Shown here: positions 32,666-44,730 of the stretch, piece after piece
Layout: each line of letters opens with the position of its first letter
How positions within the stretch are numbered: the stretch's first letter is position 1
Origin: Lutjanus erythropterus
Lineage: Eukaryota; Chordata; Actinopteri; Lutjaniformes; Lutjanidae
Direction of reading: 5' to 3'
NCBI GenBank assembly: GCA_020091685.1
Contig: CM034604.1
Coordinates: forward strand, 5,011,820-5,075,819
Length of the DNA: 64,000 bases
Notes under the pieces: generated by a model
Databases searched by the model: none
What the model was told of the DNA's origin: nothing
What the model saw: only the letters and a program-made list of their open reading frames with translations
Position numbers and translations under genes: made by a program

Positions 32666-33939
32666 TTCATACACAGCTTCATGCCCCACCAAGAATGTTT
32701 CAGTAGCTGAGCGTTTTACTTGCTCAAATTTTGCTGATTTGGTCCTATTTCCTTGCTTTTTGTGCTTCTACCATGCAGGCCAAGCAGTTAAATATGTTCT
32801 CTTTTTCCTGTTTTTATGATCAAGATTCTGTGCGGTCTTTTATTTTGAAAACTGACCGGACTCTCTATGCTGTTTCTGCCTGCCTGCTTGATCCGCTCTG
32901 TGCAGAATGACGTGGGGTCTGTCAAAAATAGACCCGGCTTGAATTTGAAGCGGAGGAGCTGCTTCTGGGATCGCAAGCATTATATGGAATGGCCGCGATC
33001 AGCTTCGGTGGACGGAGTGTAGCCGTAACGTGACTCAGCCATGCCAGGTGGAACCAAGCCGAGCAGCTGCACACTGTTCCTGGTACTAGAATGGGTTAAA
33101 TGCAGAGAATGTGACTGTATAATTGTAGGGTTGTATGTGTCACAATAAAGTTAACCTTTACCAATAGTGAAGTAATGAACCGAAAACCACTCAGTGTTTA
33201 TAGAATATCCATTTCCTCATGGTAAGAGATGTGAGCATTAACAATAAAATCTAACAAACTAATCGTCTGCTCTCCTGTCATCTCCCAAATGGCCAAGAAG
33301 TTCCACAGACTGGATTCTATTATTCACCCTCCACGGAGAATACTTTTTGCTTTCCTCGCATGTTTTTTTCAACAAAAGCAAAATAATTTGTCTGTGGCTT
33401 TTCTGACCAGAAACACCCCCAACATGTGCGTGATCAGGACAAAAGCCCCCCGAGCGCTCTGCTTGCATGTTAGCAGTGCTTCTGCACTCATCTGGCACTG
33501 GGAGCGGGACTGTCAACGGCGAACTTGTGCAACAGCTGGAGGGAGAGAAGCGGCACCGGCGAGAGGTGAGGAGGAGATCATCACACAGACAGACACACTC
33601 ACAGACAGCCTGGAGAGCATTCAGACAGGTATTATCATTATGGAAAAGCAAAAAGGTTCTGGCTGCTTTATTTTCCATTTAATATCAGATACTTTAATGC
33701 TTTTAGTCAAGATAAAATGGTTAATGATGGTTTCAATGGTTGCTTTTCATCTTCCAATGAGGTACAGTCCTCTCCATAATGAACTATTAGAACTAGTTTA
33801 TATATGATTTATTAAAGAAAGAAAAAAGAATGACCACAAAACCAAGTTGGCCAGGGTCCTGTCAAACATTAGTGCCCAGGGGTCTGTAACATGATAATTT
33901 GGGCCTGACTGTAAGTGACTGTAATTAAAGGTTTTAATG
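32666..33939. other. non-coding intronic DNA
   Basis: A plus frame of 172 codons (33289-33807) and a minus frame of 139 codons (33259-33678) overlap each other. Neither shows a domain, signal or coding texture, so both are taken as chance. Confidence 0.4.
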
Positions 33940-34490
33940 GACATAGACGGACTTACTGAAAGGACCAACATGTAGCCATTGTGTATGCAAAAATGAGCAC
34001 AGTGGTCTAAATAGCGACTTGGAGCCATAGACCGTAAATTAAATAGGTTATAATCCTATTAAATACCAATAGCAGAGACAGACAGACTGCAGAAACAGGA
34101 TGCATGCATTCTCGTAAATTGACAATAACATGCGAGGATGAGTCCTCCACCATAAGTTGGTCAGCTGTCTATTGTCTGTCAATTAAAAGTTAAGCCCAAA
34201 CAAAAGCCCAGTGCTCTGAAAATACACACTCTGGCAGGCAGTGAGACAGACAGTCCCAACTCCAGTAACGTTTTGTTCAATTTAACAGTTATAAACATTT
34301 ATGCCTTCTACAAGATTATTTATGATTTCTCACAACTCATAAACAGACCTTTACTATTCTGTAAATATTTGGCTTTAATTTGAACTCTGATTAATGTGAA
34401 ATGGACGTACAGAATGGACCATGCAGCTGTAGCATTCATGTTAAGTGAAGCGGGTATTTCAACTTAGCATGTTTCCTTGATCTCTGATGA
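33940..34490 (-). repeat. large inverted duplication, left arm (contains R2 in reverse)
   Basis: Complementary and co-linear with 35335-35955. Paired landmarks: TGCAAAAATGAGCA / TGCTCATTTTTGCA, GCAGGCAGTGAGACAGACAG, ACTCTGATTAATGTGAAATGG / CCATTTCACATTAATCAGAG, and TTTCAACTTAGCATGTTTCC / GGAAACATGTTAAGTTGAAA. Confidence 0.75.
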
Positions 34491-35334
34491 TACATCATAA
34501 TCATTTTATGATTTATTGCAGAAAATATATTACAGATTTCTCCTTTAAAAACAATGTCAGAAAACCTCTGGTACCACAGGTACAAGCCTGGCCATAAAAT
34601 TAGGACTCTCAAGGAGCTTTTCAGTGAGTAACATGCAGTACAATCACAGAGCTTAGAATTCTGTGTGCCATTAAGAGCGAGCTGCAGATAAATGTTACAC
34701 TTGTACAAACCTGATAAAACATTCAGCAGTTTAGATTGTGGGTCAGTGTTAGGTGAAGCAGATCAGTGGTGTCTGGCACCTAATTCCAAGGTGTGTGGAG
34801 AACGGTAAAAATCTGAGGAGGTCAAACCTCCAGCAACACACGAACAATGTTGCTGTCAGACAAACAGGTTGGTTGACCCTGATGACAGCCACAATGAGGC
34901 GGTTCTTTATACTGTAAGTGTTGCTGGAGCTTTGACCCCTTCTATGTTGGACAGAAGCAGCAATTATGGCTGTTTTGTTGCTACGACAAGGTGTGACTCT
35001 GCTGCATTTACACCTCTGACTGCTTCTCCTCCACAGCAACAGCTAAGGCTAATAATAGGTAGGATTTAGAACAGGTTAATCTACCATTAAAAACTGATGA
35101 AAGAAAATTTCTGAAAAAAGTAGTGGAACTTATAAAATGGATGGACACAGAATAAACCTACTGTATAGTGTACTTTTAGAACCAGCCACTGGAAATCCAC
35201 AGCCTCTTTACTATATAATTTAAGGTTATGTGTACATGATAGTCAACATCTAAAAGTATTCAAAATAAGTTTGTTATTTAAAGAAGAAATCTGTAGTTTC
35301 TTAACTGTAATATATAATATATTGACCTGCATGT
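34491..35334. other. spacer of the inverted duplication, non-coding
   Basis: 844 bp between the arms; no gene or known repeat recognised. Confidence 0.4.
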
Positions 35335-35955
35335 GTCATCAGTGATCAAGGAAACATGTTAAGTTGAAATACTCACTTTACTTGACATGAACGCTGCAGC
35401 CAAATTGTACCCCTTTGAAATGTCCATTCCAGACTGGAAAAACTGTTTTGTATGTCCATTTCACATTAATCAGAGTTCTAATTAATGCTAATTTTTTTTT
35501 TGCAGAATGATTAAGTGTCTGTTTATGATTTGTAAGAAATCATTAATGATCTTGTAGAAGGCGTAGATGTTTATAATGGTTAAATTGAGAAAAATGTTAA
35601 TGGAGTTTGGCAGGCAGTGAGACAGACAGCCACTTAACTCATCGTCCAGTGTGTATTTTAAGAGCAGTGGACTTAACTTTACATCGACAGACAACTGACA
35701 GTTATAAAGAGCTGATCAACTTACAGTGGAGGACTCATCGCTCGATATTGTCAATTTCTGAGGTTGTGCACATCCTGTGCTCCTACAGCCTGCCTGTCTT
35801 TGCTGTGTAGCGGTGAGGGAAAAAAACTTGCTTCAACCATAGATTGTATATTAAACAGGAGTATAACTTATTTAATATACAGTCTATGGCTCCAGCTTGC
35901 TATTTGGACTGCTCATTTTTGCACGCACAATGGTTGCACATTGCTCCATTAAGTG
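35335..35955 (+). repeat. large inverted duplication, right arm (contains R2 copy c)
   Basis: Partner of 33940-34490. From 35440 on it also matches R2 copy a at 2545-2996, so at least that part is a dispersed repeat. The stretch 35335-35440 is shared only with the left arm. Confidence 0.75.
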
Positions 35956-36089
35956 TTTGTACACTTTCCTGATAATAGGTCTGACTTGGGCATTTTTATG
36001 CCCCAGCATTTAATATGAAAATGATGCAGTTAATTCCACAAACCAGTCATCAAAATTTCTGCATCACATGTCCCTGCCTTGACCCGCAG

Positions 36090-36290
36090 CAAGTTACGTT
36101 TGTGCCAAAACACCAAAGTCACACAATGACACAAACTAACAAACAGACTGAGACCAGCAACTCCTGTGACGTAAAACTGCTGTTTTCGTCAAAGGGGTCT
36201 GGTGGCTCAGGAAAGAACATTGACAGCAGTTTCAGTTTCCTACCAGAGAATAGTGAAAGCATTCTAAATATAGTGCACACTTAAAGTGAT
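36090..36290 (+). repeat. dispersed repeat R8, copy b
   Basis: Partner of 28620-28800. Its end ATTCTAAATATAGTGCACAC also resembles 54855-54880 (ATTCTAAATATAGTGTACGC). Confidence 0.5.
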
Positions 36291-36633
36291 ATTGATTTTC
36301 TTAAGCGATTTTGTTTTAGGAAATGATCTAAACGGCAAAACGAGCTGCTTTTTGAACAAGGTTTTCTCAAAGTTATGAATGTTTATTTTAACTTTTTTTC
36401 AGGGGCTTTAACCTAGTTTCCAGAGGCTTTAATGCAACTAATTCCCTTGGGATATTGCACCATTGTGTGTTATGTGGATTGGCTACATCTGACATCACCA
36501 ACAACCAACACAACCCTGCATTAAGACTATTCCTTTATATCTGTTCTATTCAATGGATTTTCATTGTTTTTTAAGAAAGAAAAGACATAACATGGATGCT
36601 GACGCCTGTGATTGCACACATAATTGTCTCAAT
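36291..36633. other. non-coding intronic DNA
   Basis: Nothing recognised. Confidence 0.3.
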
Positions 36634-36660
36634 CACACACACACACACCCACACACACAC
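36634..36660. repeat. (CA)n microsatellite with one CCC interruption
   Basis: Simple alternating CA run read directly from the sequence. Confidence 0.95.
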
Positions 36661-36839
36661 TGTTTCCGAGACAGAGGCACTCCACTTCGGAACGTGTCAT
36701 TTTTTTGCTGCAGTGCCATTTCGAGTTCTCCCGCATGGCTGCGTGTATTTTTCTAGTTACACCGCTCTCATTTATCAAAAGTGACAGGGAGGCGTTTTCA
36801 TAAGAGCCACTCAGGGTAAAGATCAGCTTATTCAGCTAA

Positions 36840-37330
36840 CTAACAGAAGGAACAGAAAGAAAACACCCTGGCAGTCATCCCACGGCCCCGCCGCTCGCTT
36901 GTTAATAAGCCCACAGCTAGTTCAGCGGTGGCTCGGCATCTGCCTCTCCCTCTGTTAGGCAGGTCTGAACCCTGCATCCACCAGGCTCCGTTCAAAAGAT
37001 TCATAATTTCAGTTGGAAGCAGAAGTGACATCATGAAATTGCTTTTCTATTGTCTGGCTAATTAACCTTCTTGCTTAGTTCTCTGAATAGTCTCTTGGAT
37101 TCCTCTTTGGTGTGACAGCAGTTCTATGGGGCCTCTTCGCTTCTGAAGAAAACCAGCGCTTCAACAAAGACACTTTTCCCCCTGGAGAGAGCGGCGGGCC
37201 TGCGGGCCGCCCTTTTGGGTGGAAATTCCTCCCAGATATGAAGTGACAAGGGACGCTTAGCAATGGCTTTTTACATTTCAGACATTCTGCTGACAATCTC
37301 ACTGAGAAACTTCAACAAGTACGACTGTGA
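36840..37330. promoter_or_regulatory. candidate conserved non-coding element or unannotated exon (weak)
   Basis: Unique, GC- and CpG-enriched relative to its flanks (CCCACGGCCCCGCCGCTCGC; GAGAGCGGCGGGCCTGCGGG), with a TAATTAACC core near 37059. No coding domain. Could be an enhancer or a 5' untranslated exon; evidence is only composition and uniqueness. Confidence 0.25.
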
Positions 37331-37773
37331 AAGAAACTTTAAAGGCTGGACTGGCAGCATCGATAGAGAGGAGTGTTATGGTAAAAAAAAACATAGTGCT
37401 TTGAGCAGACTGTAAAAAAACACTGACAGACCGTCACTGTTTTGTAGAGATGTTTCAAAACTTGGATTCAGGTTTGAATCGCTTTACCAAGTGAGGTACA
37501 TTTAGTCTGTCTGCAGTTTTTCTTGCCAAGTCATCTCCTCACGTTGTTAACTGCAGTATTGCCTTTTTGGTGATGAACCCCTGATATTCTTCATATAGTT
37601 GGATCAGCAAGGTTTGTCCTGCTACTGAGAGGAAAACCATTCTTGTTCTTCTTTCTTTTTGTGACACAGTATCTTGTTTTTGACAATCAGCTGTTCTGGG
37701 CTGCTTCTGTATTCCACGTAGAGTCCTGCAGGTACCTGACCTGGACAGGTGACCCGCAAAAATGCTGTGGAAC
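37331..37773. other. non-coding intronic DNA
   Basis: Nothing recognised; hosts the hAT insertion at its right end. Confidence 0.3.
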
Positions 37774-37781
37774 ATGTAAAC

Positions 37782-38693
37782 CAGGGGTGCCCACACTTTT
37801 TCGGCTTGCGAGCTACTTTTAAAATGGCCAAGTCAAAATGATCTACCTACATTAAAAATGAGGAGGCAGACTCACAGCCCAGTCCACCCACCCCGAAAAT
37901 GATCAAGACAGCAGCAGCACCCCCAGATTGTGAACCCCGGGACCGGGACATCAGCTGTGCACCTGCAACTCAAGCTAACGTCCCAGGTCAAAATGCTAGT
38001 ATTTCAGAGGCACCGCATCAAACAACTAGCTTCACATTTCCGGGAAGGTCATTTGGTAAAGAAACGTTTTGTCGGTCATTCAGTGCGAGCTGGTTTAGCA
38101 AATGGAGATGGCTCCATTATATTGAGGACGGCGATCGCGTTGTTTGTTTCATGTTCATGGAGATGTTTTGGACAGTCTGGACATTGGCAGCCTAATGAGG
38201 AGCTTCATCAGCGCCAACCCGGAGAGGAAAGCCACATTTGGAGTTGTGTGACGCCGGTCAGACACTTTTCTTTTCTAATGCTGCCGCCGCGCAGCACACG
38301 GCGCCGTTACACACAGAGTTCAGCACCACAGTGACATGGACAGCAGCCGTGACAAATTGTTTATGGTTGACAAGGTGATCGGCACCATGGACAGTTATAC
38401 AGACAGATTTTTGCAGTCTTAATTACTGTGCGGGTATTTTTTAATCATTATTATCAATGCAGGGAGTTGCGAGTGCAGCGCAGAGCTTTTTTTTTCTCAG
38501 CCCCCCCTGCTGAGAATATGTTCCCGCGGCTATGTCTCACACTGGCTGCCCTGTACGTCAGTCAAGTGGCAAATGCCATACTGGGGATGGATGATAGGCT
38601 AACATCTAATTTTCTTGTTGAATGGCATGCGATCTACCCACACTACCTTTGCGATCGACCAGTCGATCGCGATCGACGTATTGGGCACCCCTG
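37782..38693 (+). mobile_element. 912-bp non-autonomous hAT element with intact 8-bp TSD
   Basis: TIRs CAGGGGTGCCCA / TGGGCACCCCTG are perfect over 12 bp. The 8-bp TSD ATGTAAAC is perfect at 37774-37781 and 38694-38701. A frame at 37899-38195 keeps part of a TTF-type zinc-finger region of hAT transposases (FPGRSFG, then RSFSASWFSKWRWLHY and D-VVCF). The second Cys of the expected CFxC is replaced by Phe, and the dimerisation and catalytic parts are missing. The right end carries a GATCGCGATCGAC palindromic cluster. GC-rich compared with the host DNA. Confidence 0.9.
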
Positions 38694-38701
38694 ATGTAAA
38701 C

Positions 38702-39190
38702 AATATATCTATATAAGTTCACAGGTGTGTAATAGTGGGCGGGCAGCAGGTGTGAACAATAATATAACACACACACAATACAACAATATGCTTTTTTCTC
38801 CAGGAGAAATCAGGATGAAAATGATTGTGCAGTATTTTTAACATTTACATCTGCTAATACAGTGACATCAAGTGCAATAAGCCGGCAGGATTTTATTGTG
38901 AAAGTCTACGTATGATCCCACGCCCTGCCAAACAATGGGACGTCACTGTTTGATCCGACAGTGATGAAGGCTAGCTGATTGCTAGAACTGATGACATAAG
39001 GGCAAATATAGCCAGTGGAGGATATGGAAACACATCGACAACGCAGAGGCTGTGCCAGTTGAAAGTGAGGGACAGGACTTATATTCACAGTTCTGGGCGG
39101 TTGCGGGTTATAATTGCAGTTAACGGTTCAATTCTGGTTCTCAGCTTTGCGGTTGCGGGCAGAGGCGGGTTTGCAAAATTGGAGTCTGCA
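38702..39190 (+). repeat. dispersed repeat R1, copy b
   Basis: Partner of 1990-2450. It starts immediately after the hAT TSD, so the hAT may have landed in or beside an older R1 copy. Confidence 0.6.
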
Positions 39191-39239
39191 GGAGTCTGAT
39201 TTGAGGTGACATTGATAACACTGGCTGAATTGTGTTATA

Positions 39240-39410
39240 TGAACATTTGAGCCTTTAGTTTTAAATGTTTGGTGATTTTATTTCATTGTTTGCTTTATTT
39301 TTAGTTTTGTTTTAACTGCCTGCTTTTACATGTCCCATTCTGGAACTGTTTTCTTCTTGGCTCTACCATGGAAAGCACTTTGTAACTTTATTTCTAAAAA
39401 TTCTTCATTC
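39240..39410 (+). repeat. possible LINE 3'-end remnant
   Basis: GAAAGCACTTTGTAACTTTA resembles the 3' ends of fish L2-like LINEs, as seen more completely at 59960-60005 (AAAGCACTTTGTAAGC...). Short and diverged. Confidence 0.4.
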
Positions 39411-41399
39411 TGATCAATTTAACCAAGGTTAGTTAAACCTGGATTATACTCCGAGATGGAAAAAGATTGCCTGGCATAGCCAATTCACATTGTGAATTAA
39501 TCTGGAACCATTCAGTTAATTTTCAGTTTCCAAGAGGCATTAACATTGACAATCAGAGAAACGGCATATGATCTAAATACTATAAAATGGCGGCAGCCTG
39601 GTTCCAATCTTTCTCGTATTATAAGTGGTTCACTACAATATGCTTCTGAAAACATTTGATGCAAAAAATAAGCAATGCAGTAACAGAATATTTATTCATA
39701 TTTGATCAGCACTGCTGAGTTTGGCATTTTGATCCATATATACAGATGGACAACATGAGTGAACTAAAAACATCTTGATTGCCCCCTGGTGGCTGGCTGC
39801 AGTAGGTTATAAACCTAACCTATGCTAACTTAGGTTGATGTTAGCAGATGGGACATGGGACAAACTAAAACATTTAAGTACACATCAAATAAATGCTTCC
39901 CAAAGATGGTTTCTGTGATTTGAGGTAGTTGTTATCATTCTGATGTTTGTTCAAGTGTGATTTTTCTGATCAGTTTGGTTTTAATTAGGTGTTTGATGCT
40001 GATAAAAAAAGGTGTTTCAGACCTCAATATTGTGGCTCCAACCCTGATCACTACAGTGCAGACTCTGGCTCCTAATGATGCCACCAGCAAAAGACGTCCG
40101 TGCTCTTATCCAGGATATTTTGGCTTCATTTTTGTACAATGGGAGGAAGCGAAGATGCATTAGCCATCTTTGTTTGGAATAAAATTATTTTTTTAAAAAG
40201 TTTATTAAGAAAAGTTTTTAAAAGAGTTTTGTGAGCCTGAGGAGCAGTGAAACGTATGACTTTTCAAGTCTGAACCGGTGTCACACCTCTGTCAATCACC
40301 GTACAGAACGCGCCCTGTATTGAATGAATGAATTGTTGTGATTGGCCTGACTGGATCCAAGGCCGGTGGAATTCTGTCTGACAGGGATGAGGACTTGATA
40401 GATTGGCCAGATTCCTAGCCACGGTGTGAAATGAGTACTATATAAGTATAGTAAATCTAAAAATACTGGAAATACAGTCTGACCTAGCTATGGCCCTAGC
40501 CTTACCTGACATTGCAATGCAGAAGGTCCTAGACAGCGATGCAAAATGCTTATGTTGTTGAACAAATGATCACAGCAGACAGTAGTAGCAGAGGTGCTCC
40601 AATAGTAAGTCACATTATGGGCAGAAAATGAACTTTTTTACCATCTTTGCAACTACTATCATCTTCTGTCAATCAAGACAAACTCCTATTTTATTCTTTG
40701 TGATGAAAAATAGTATTTCAGAGTCATCACAAAGACACCTAGAAGAATTAAAATGATCTACTGATACCATAAAATATCTTGACAAAAATGTATTGGCTTT
40801 CCATTTGAAGAATTTCAAGGATTTCCCCAGGCACTTGCAGAAGTCTGCAGCTCCAGACCTTCATGAAATATTGATGAGGGTATCGCATGTGCAAATGTGG
40901 TACCAAATACTGATAAAACAAAGGACAGAAGTCAAAAAGCAGTTTTAGAAAGCAGTACTCTGCTCCTATCTGAAAGTATGAGAGGGCCGTCCTGTAATGC
41001 AGTGGGAGCCTCTACCCTTCCTCTCTGCACTATAGATCACAACGCCATGGATCACTGACCTTCATGGTCAAGCCTCTCCAGGGACAATACTGAGAGAGAT
41101 AACAGGCTCCAATGAGAGGAGTCTCCTCAAATGCCAGGGCAGCTGAGTAGAGGGCAACACAGACTGCTCCCTCCCTGAGACAATAAGTACAATTCAAACT
41201 TCATTTCATAGAAACAAAGTCTATGAAATATTAACACCATGTTTCAAAAACTCATGAATTGAAACCACAACGCTGAATAGATTTAATCAAAGATTTAGAA
41301 CAGTTGAGATATCAAATAGATGCTTGTATAAAATTTAACTACAATCTCAAAAGATTGCAAGTTTGGTTCTCTTAATGTGCTGCTTCTCTTTCTAGCAGT
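39411..41399. other. non-coding intronic DNA with R3-related fragments
   Basis: 39685-39718 (CAGTAACAGAATATT and ATATTTGATCAGCACTGC) and 40229-40275 (GTTTTGTGAGCCTG, GACTTTTCAA.TCTG) match 53325-53440. The rest is unrecognised. No coding gene. Confidence 0.45.
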
Positions 41400-41640
41400 G
41401 GGAGACAATAGCAGAAACTGTTTTTTATTAACTATTAATTCCAATCACTTTCACTTTGTTTCGGCTTTGTTCTTTGCTGTTTCTTCGACCTCTGTTCAGC
41501 ACAATGCAGATGTTTTACAGTGAAAACCTCCCAGGAATGCGGGGCATTATGCTCTTTGAGCTGCTGGAAGGCTTTTAATGTGAAACATTTGTGCAGGAAG
41601 CGTTAAGTTTCATTGACAGTAACCTAACAACCCTGAGAAG
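41400..41640. promoter_or_regulatory. candidate conserved non-coding element (weak)
   Basis: Unique stretch with ATTAACTATTAATTCC, TTTTAATGTGAAACA and even base composition; no frame or repeat copy. Function inferred only. Confidence 0.22.
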
Positions 41641-41679
41641 TTGAATGAATAAATTAAATATAAATGAAATAGTTGTTAA

Positions 41680-41699
41680 GAAAAAGAAAAAGAAAAAGC
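41680..41699. repeat. short (AAAAAG)3 tandem repeat
   Basis: Three hexamer copies read directly. Confidence 0.85.
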
Positions 41700-42750
41700 A
41701 GAGAGTTCTGTGTGACCTGACTCTGTTGTTGTACTGAGTACATGATCATTTATAAAACTGAGTTAAGTCTTGAATATTATCCCATTTCAAATGAACGTGT
41801 GGTTTTTTCTGTGGTTAAGGTTCACAAAGCTCACTCTTCAAAATTTAAGGGTTTAACTTCCATTTTGTGAATAACAAATTCTGCTTTCTAGAACCAAGCT
41901 GTCTTGAATTGAACTAAAAGCCCCTTTTACACATGCAGTCTATCCCTGACATGTTCAGGAAGATTTCCTGCGTGGGCTAATGTGTGAATGGGAGCAGGGA
42001 TCAATATCGATATTGAGTTCCCATCTCAAGACCTCATATCATGTCAGGGAAAGTTGTGGCACTGTTGTGTTGTGAATGAAAGCAGTAACATTAAAGGGTT
42101 ACTTCTGTTCGTGGAGCGAACAACAACTGGAGTCACAACAACTCTAGACATCCAGCACTCCTTCAGTGTTCCTTTTAATGTATCGAATCTGTGTTTCTCA
42201 TTCAAGTAAATCATGAAATGTCACACAACCCTGTTGAATATTAAATAGAGCTGCAGACACAAACAGCCTGTGGCCCACCATGATCCTGAAAATGATCTGG
42301 ACTGTCCCATGTCCCATCTATTCCAGCATTATCATGGCATGTGTGAAAAGGCACAAGACAGAACAATTCCTGAATGTAGCTGCAAGTGTTAATAGTGACA
42401 ATCACTTGTGGTGCCTGAAAGGCAATCCCAGTATTTTACCAGGAACTATGTATGAAAGCTAGGGTGTAGAGTTGGCTTGGATTGTAGGGGCATGTCCACT
42501 GTTGTCTGTCACTGTCTAGTCAATGTCAGTTAGTGAGATTCATCTTTTTGACAAAGCAAGATGCAAAATAATGCATTTTTAAGTTTTGAAAGATTGCATG
42601 TTCTGCCTCATTATGCCTCAGATTGATTTGATCCACTACCAGCTTTTAGTGGGTCTGCCAAAATGCCAAAATATTTACTTTATGGATTACGCGACCAACA
42701 ATAAATCTAGTGAGTTATTCAGACCATCGCAAATCTATTGTTTTGTCATT
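41700..42750. other. non-coding intronic DNA
   Basis: No gene or element recognised. Confidence 0.35.
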
Positions 42751-42855
42751 TATTCCCATGCATGCTGTGATCTTAGTCAGCACTGGTCTGGCAGTAGCAA
42801 AGCCCCTGTCTGACGGACAGCTTTTAATATGTATATGGGGACATGTCCCCATATA
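42751..42855 (+). repeat. array-flanking duplication, left copy, ending in a 24-bp perfect palindrome
   Basis: TATTCCCATGCATGCTGTGA and TCTTAGTCAGCA recur at 43602-43640; GACAGCTTTT and GGGGACATGT recur at 43699-43728. The end 42832-42855 is a perfect palindrome centred on GGGGACATGTCCCC. Confidence 0.75.
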
Positions 42856-42870
42856 TATTTTATGGTTTTT

Positions 42871-43590
42871 TGACTTGGTTAATGTCAAGCTGTCTTAATA
42901 ACATTTTTGTCTTTGTTAATGTCAAGTTGTCATAACACAATGTTGGCAAGTTATGCTGTCTTGGTTAAAGACAAGTTGGCAGATTTTGTTGTCTTGGTTA
43001 ATGTCAAGATGTCATAACACCGGCATCGACAGGTTATGTTGTCTTTGTTAATGTCAAGTTGTCATTTCAAAAACATTTGCAGGTTGTGCCATCTTGGTTA
43101 AAGATAAGCTGTCTTAAAAGGACAATTTTGTCTTGGTTAATGACAGGTTCTCATAACACAGACATCGACAGGTTATGTTGTTTTGATTAATGACAAGTTG
43201 TCTTAGCAAGGACGTTTTGTCTTGGTTAATGTCAAGTTGTTATAACAACAACATTGGCAGGTAATGTTATCTTAGTTAATGTAAGGTTGTCTTAACAAAG
43301 ACAATTTTTGTCCTAGTTAATGTTAAAATGTCATAAAGACTTTGACACACTATGTTGTCTTGTTTAATGACAAGTTGTCTGAGCAAGGACATTTTTTCTT
43401 GGTTAATGTCAAGTTGTCATAACAAATATATTGACAGGTTATAGTGTCTGGATAATGGCAATTTGTCATAACAAAGACATGACTGGCTTGGTTAATGTCA
43501 AGTTGTCTTAACAAAAGCATTATTGGTTTGATTAATGTCAATGTGTCATAACAAAGGTATTTCAAAATATGTCAACTTTGTATTAAAAAG
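42871..43590. repeat. minisatellite array 1 (about 39-50-bp units)
   Basis: Repeats of 'CTTGGTTAATGTCAAGTTGT' followed by CATAACAAAGACATT, with or without a GGCAGGTTATGTTGT segment, so two unit lengths mix. Units are diverged. The array ends with a TTTCAAAATATGTCAACTTT block that recurs at the end of array 2. Confidence 0.9.
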
Positions 43591-43600
43591 TTTTTGTAAT

Positions 43601-43740
43601 TTATTCCCATGAATGCTGTGATCTTAGTCAGCAGTCCTCTGGCAGCAGGACAGTGTCCGTCCATCTCCCCTTGCATCATGCACCTCAGTCAGGAGAGTGA
43701 CAGCTTTTCATGCTTACGGGGACATGTTTCCACCAACTGT
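43601..43740 (+). repeat. array-flanking duplication, right copy
   Basis: Second copy of the segment left of array 1, here to its right; it lacks the perfect palindrome (CGGGGACATGTTTCC). Confidence 0.7.
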
Positions 43741-43924
43741 GGCATGAAATATCCACCCTTGTGTGAAAGGGACTTGGGATGCATCCATAGATACTGTAGA
43801 GTAAAGTGGTGGAAGTATTGGGTAAGAAATTGAAGTATGAATATAGAGTAGCTGTGAGTATGGCCTCATTTCAGACACTGCCAAACTCAGTGACTCAACT
43901 GTTAACAAGACGCCTACCTAGGGT

Positions 43925-44640
43925 ATGGTACTGGCTCCATCGATGTTGATCATCGCTGTTTGTACATGTTGCTTCCAGTCCTCCATAGTTCAGCAACACA
44001 ACATACTGTATGTTATCATAATTATGCTGATGACGCACATAGTCATATCTATCTTTGCACCTAGGAGATATATGTTTCAGAACCCCCAGCAGCTCAGCAA
44101 AAACAAAACCAAACTTCTTGTTACTTTTGCTGTGTTCTATCTGTTCTTTTTGGCTTAGAAATGTATCCAGAGAACAAGGTTTCTTGTCTCAGCTGATACA
44201 AAAAAGAACGGTACATGTATCTCTTGTTGGCTGGACCATTACACTGCCCTCCTCACTACCTAAAATGACTGTGGGCTGTTACGCCTCATACACAGTGCTG
44301 CTAACAAAGACCAAAAAAATAACATTTGATCACATCTCACCTATTCTCAGATACAGAGGCAGTGGCTTCTGGTGAATTTCATTATTGATTCAAACATTTT
44401 ACCAGTGAATGTACAGCACTACACAGCCTCGCTCTACAGGACCTCTCTGATCTGCTGTCTGACCTCTCTAAGGTCTTCTGACTCAGGCCTTTTGGTCAGG
44501 TTAAAGGGTTGATCAAAAGTTGGTGGAGCATCCTTTGGGTTTTATGGCCTGAGCACCTGGCATACCTTATAAGACTGCATTGGCTGTTTCAACATCAACA
44601 CTGTTCAAAAATAGACTGAAAACAGTAATACTTTGTTTGA
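43925..44640 (+). pseudogene. L2-like LINE ORF2 relic between the two minisatellite arrays
   Basis: Plus-strand fragments in several frames match LINE ORF2 order: a degenerate 'YADDTQ' region near 44025, QNPQQLSKNKTK near 44085, and TKTKKITFDHISPIL near 44310, with further tail fragments to about 44600. Multiple frameshifts; no function. Confidence 0.6.
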
Positions 44641-44730
44641 AAGGTTGTGCATAAAACTGACATGACACCATCATAACCGTGACATGACAATATCTAGGAC
44701 TGTCATTTGGTCAGTTATATCATTTTAAAG

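Noticed and set aside
33259..33807. 172-codon plus and 139-codon minus frames
   Set aside because: They overlap on opposite strands and show no domain or coding texture; likely chance.
38428..38694. 88-codon ORF as a secreted protein gene
   Set aside because: Located inside the hAT element near its TIR; the signal-like start is coincidental.
43350..43565. 71-codon frame with repeated CYDNLTLTK-like units
   Set aside because: Translation of the minisatellite, not a protein-coding gene.
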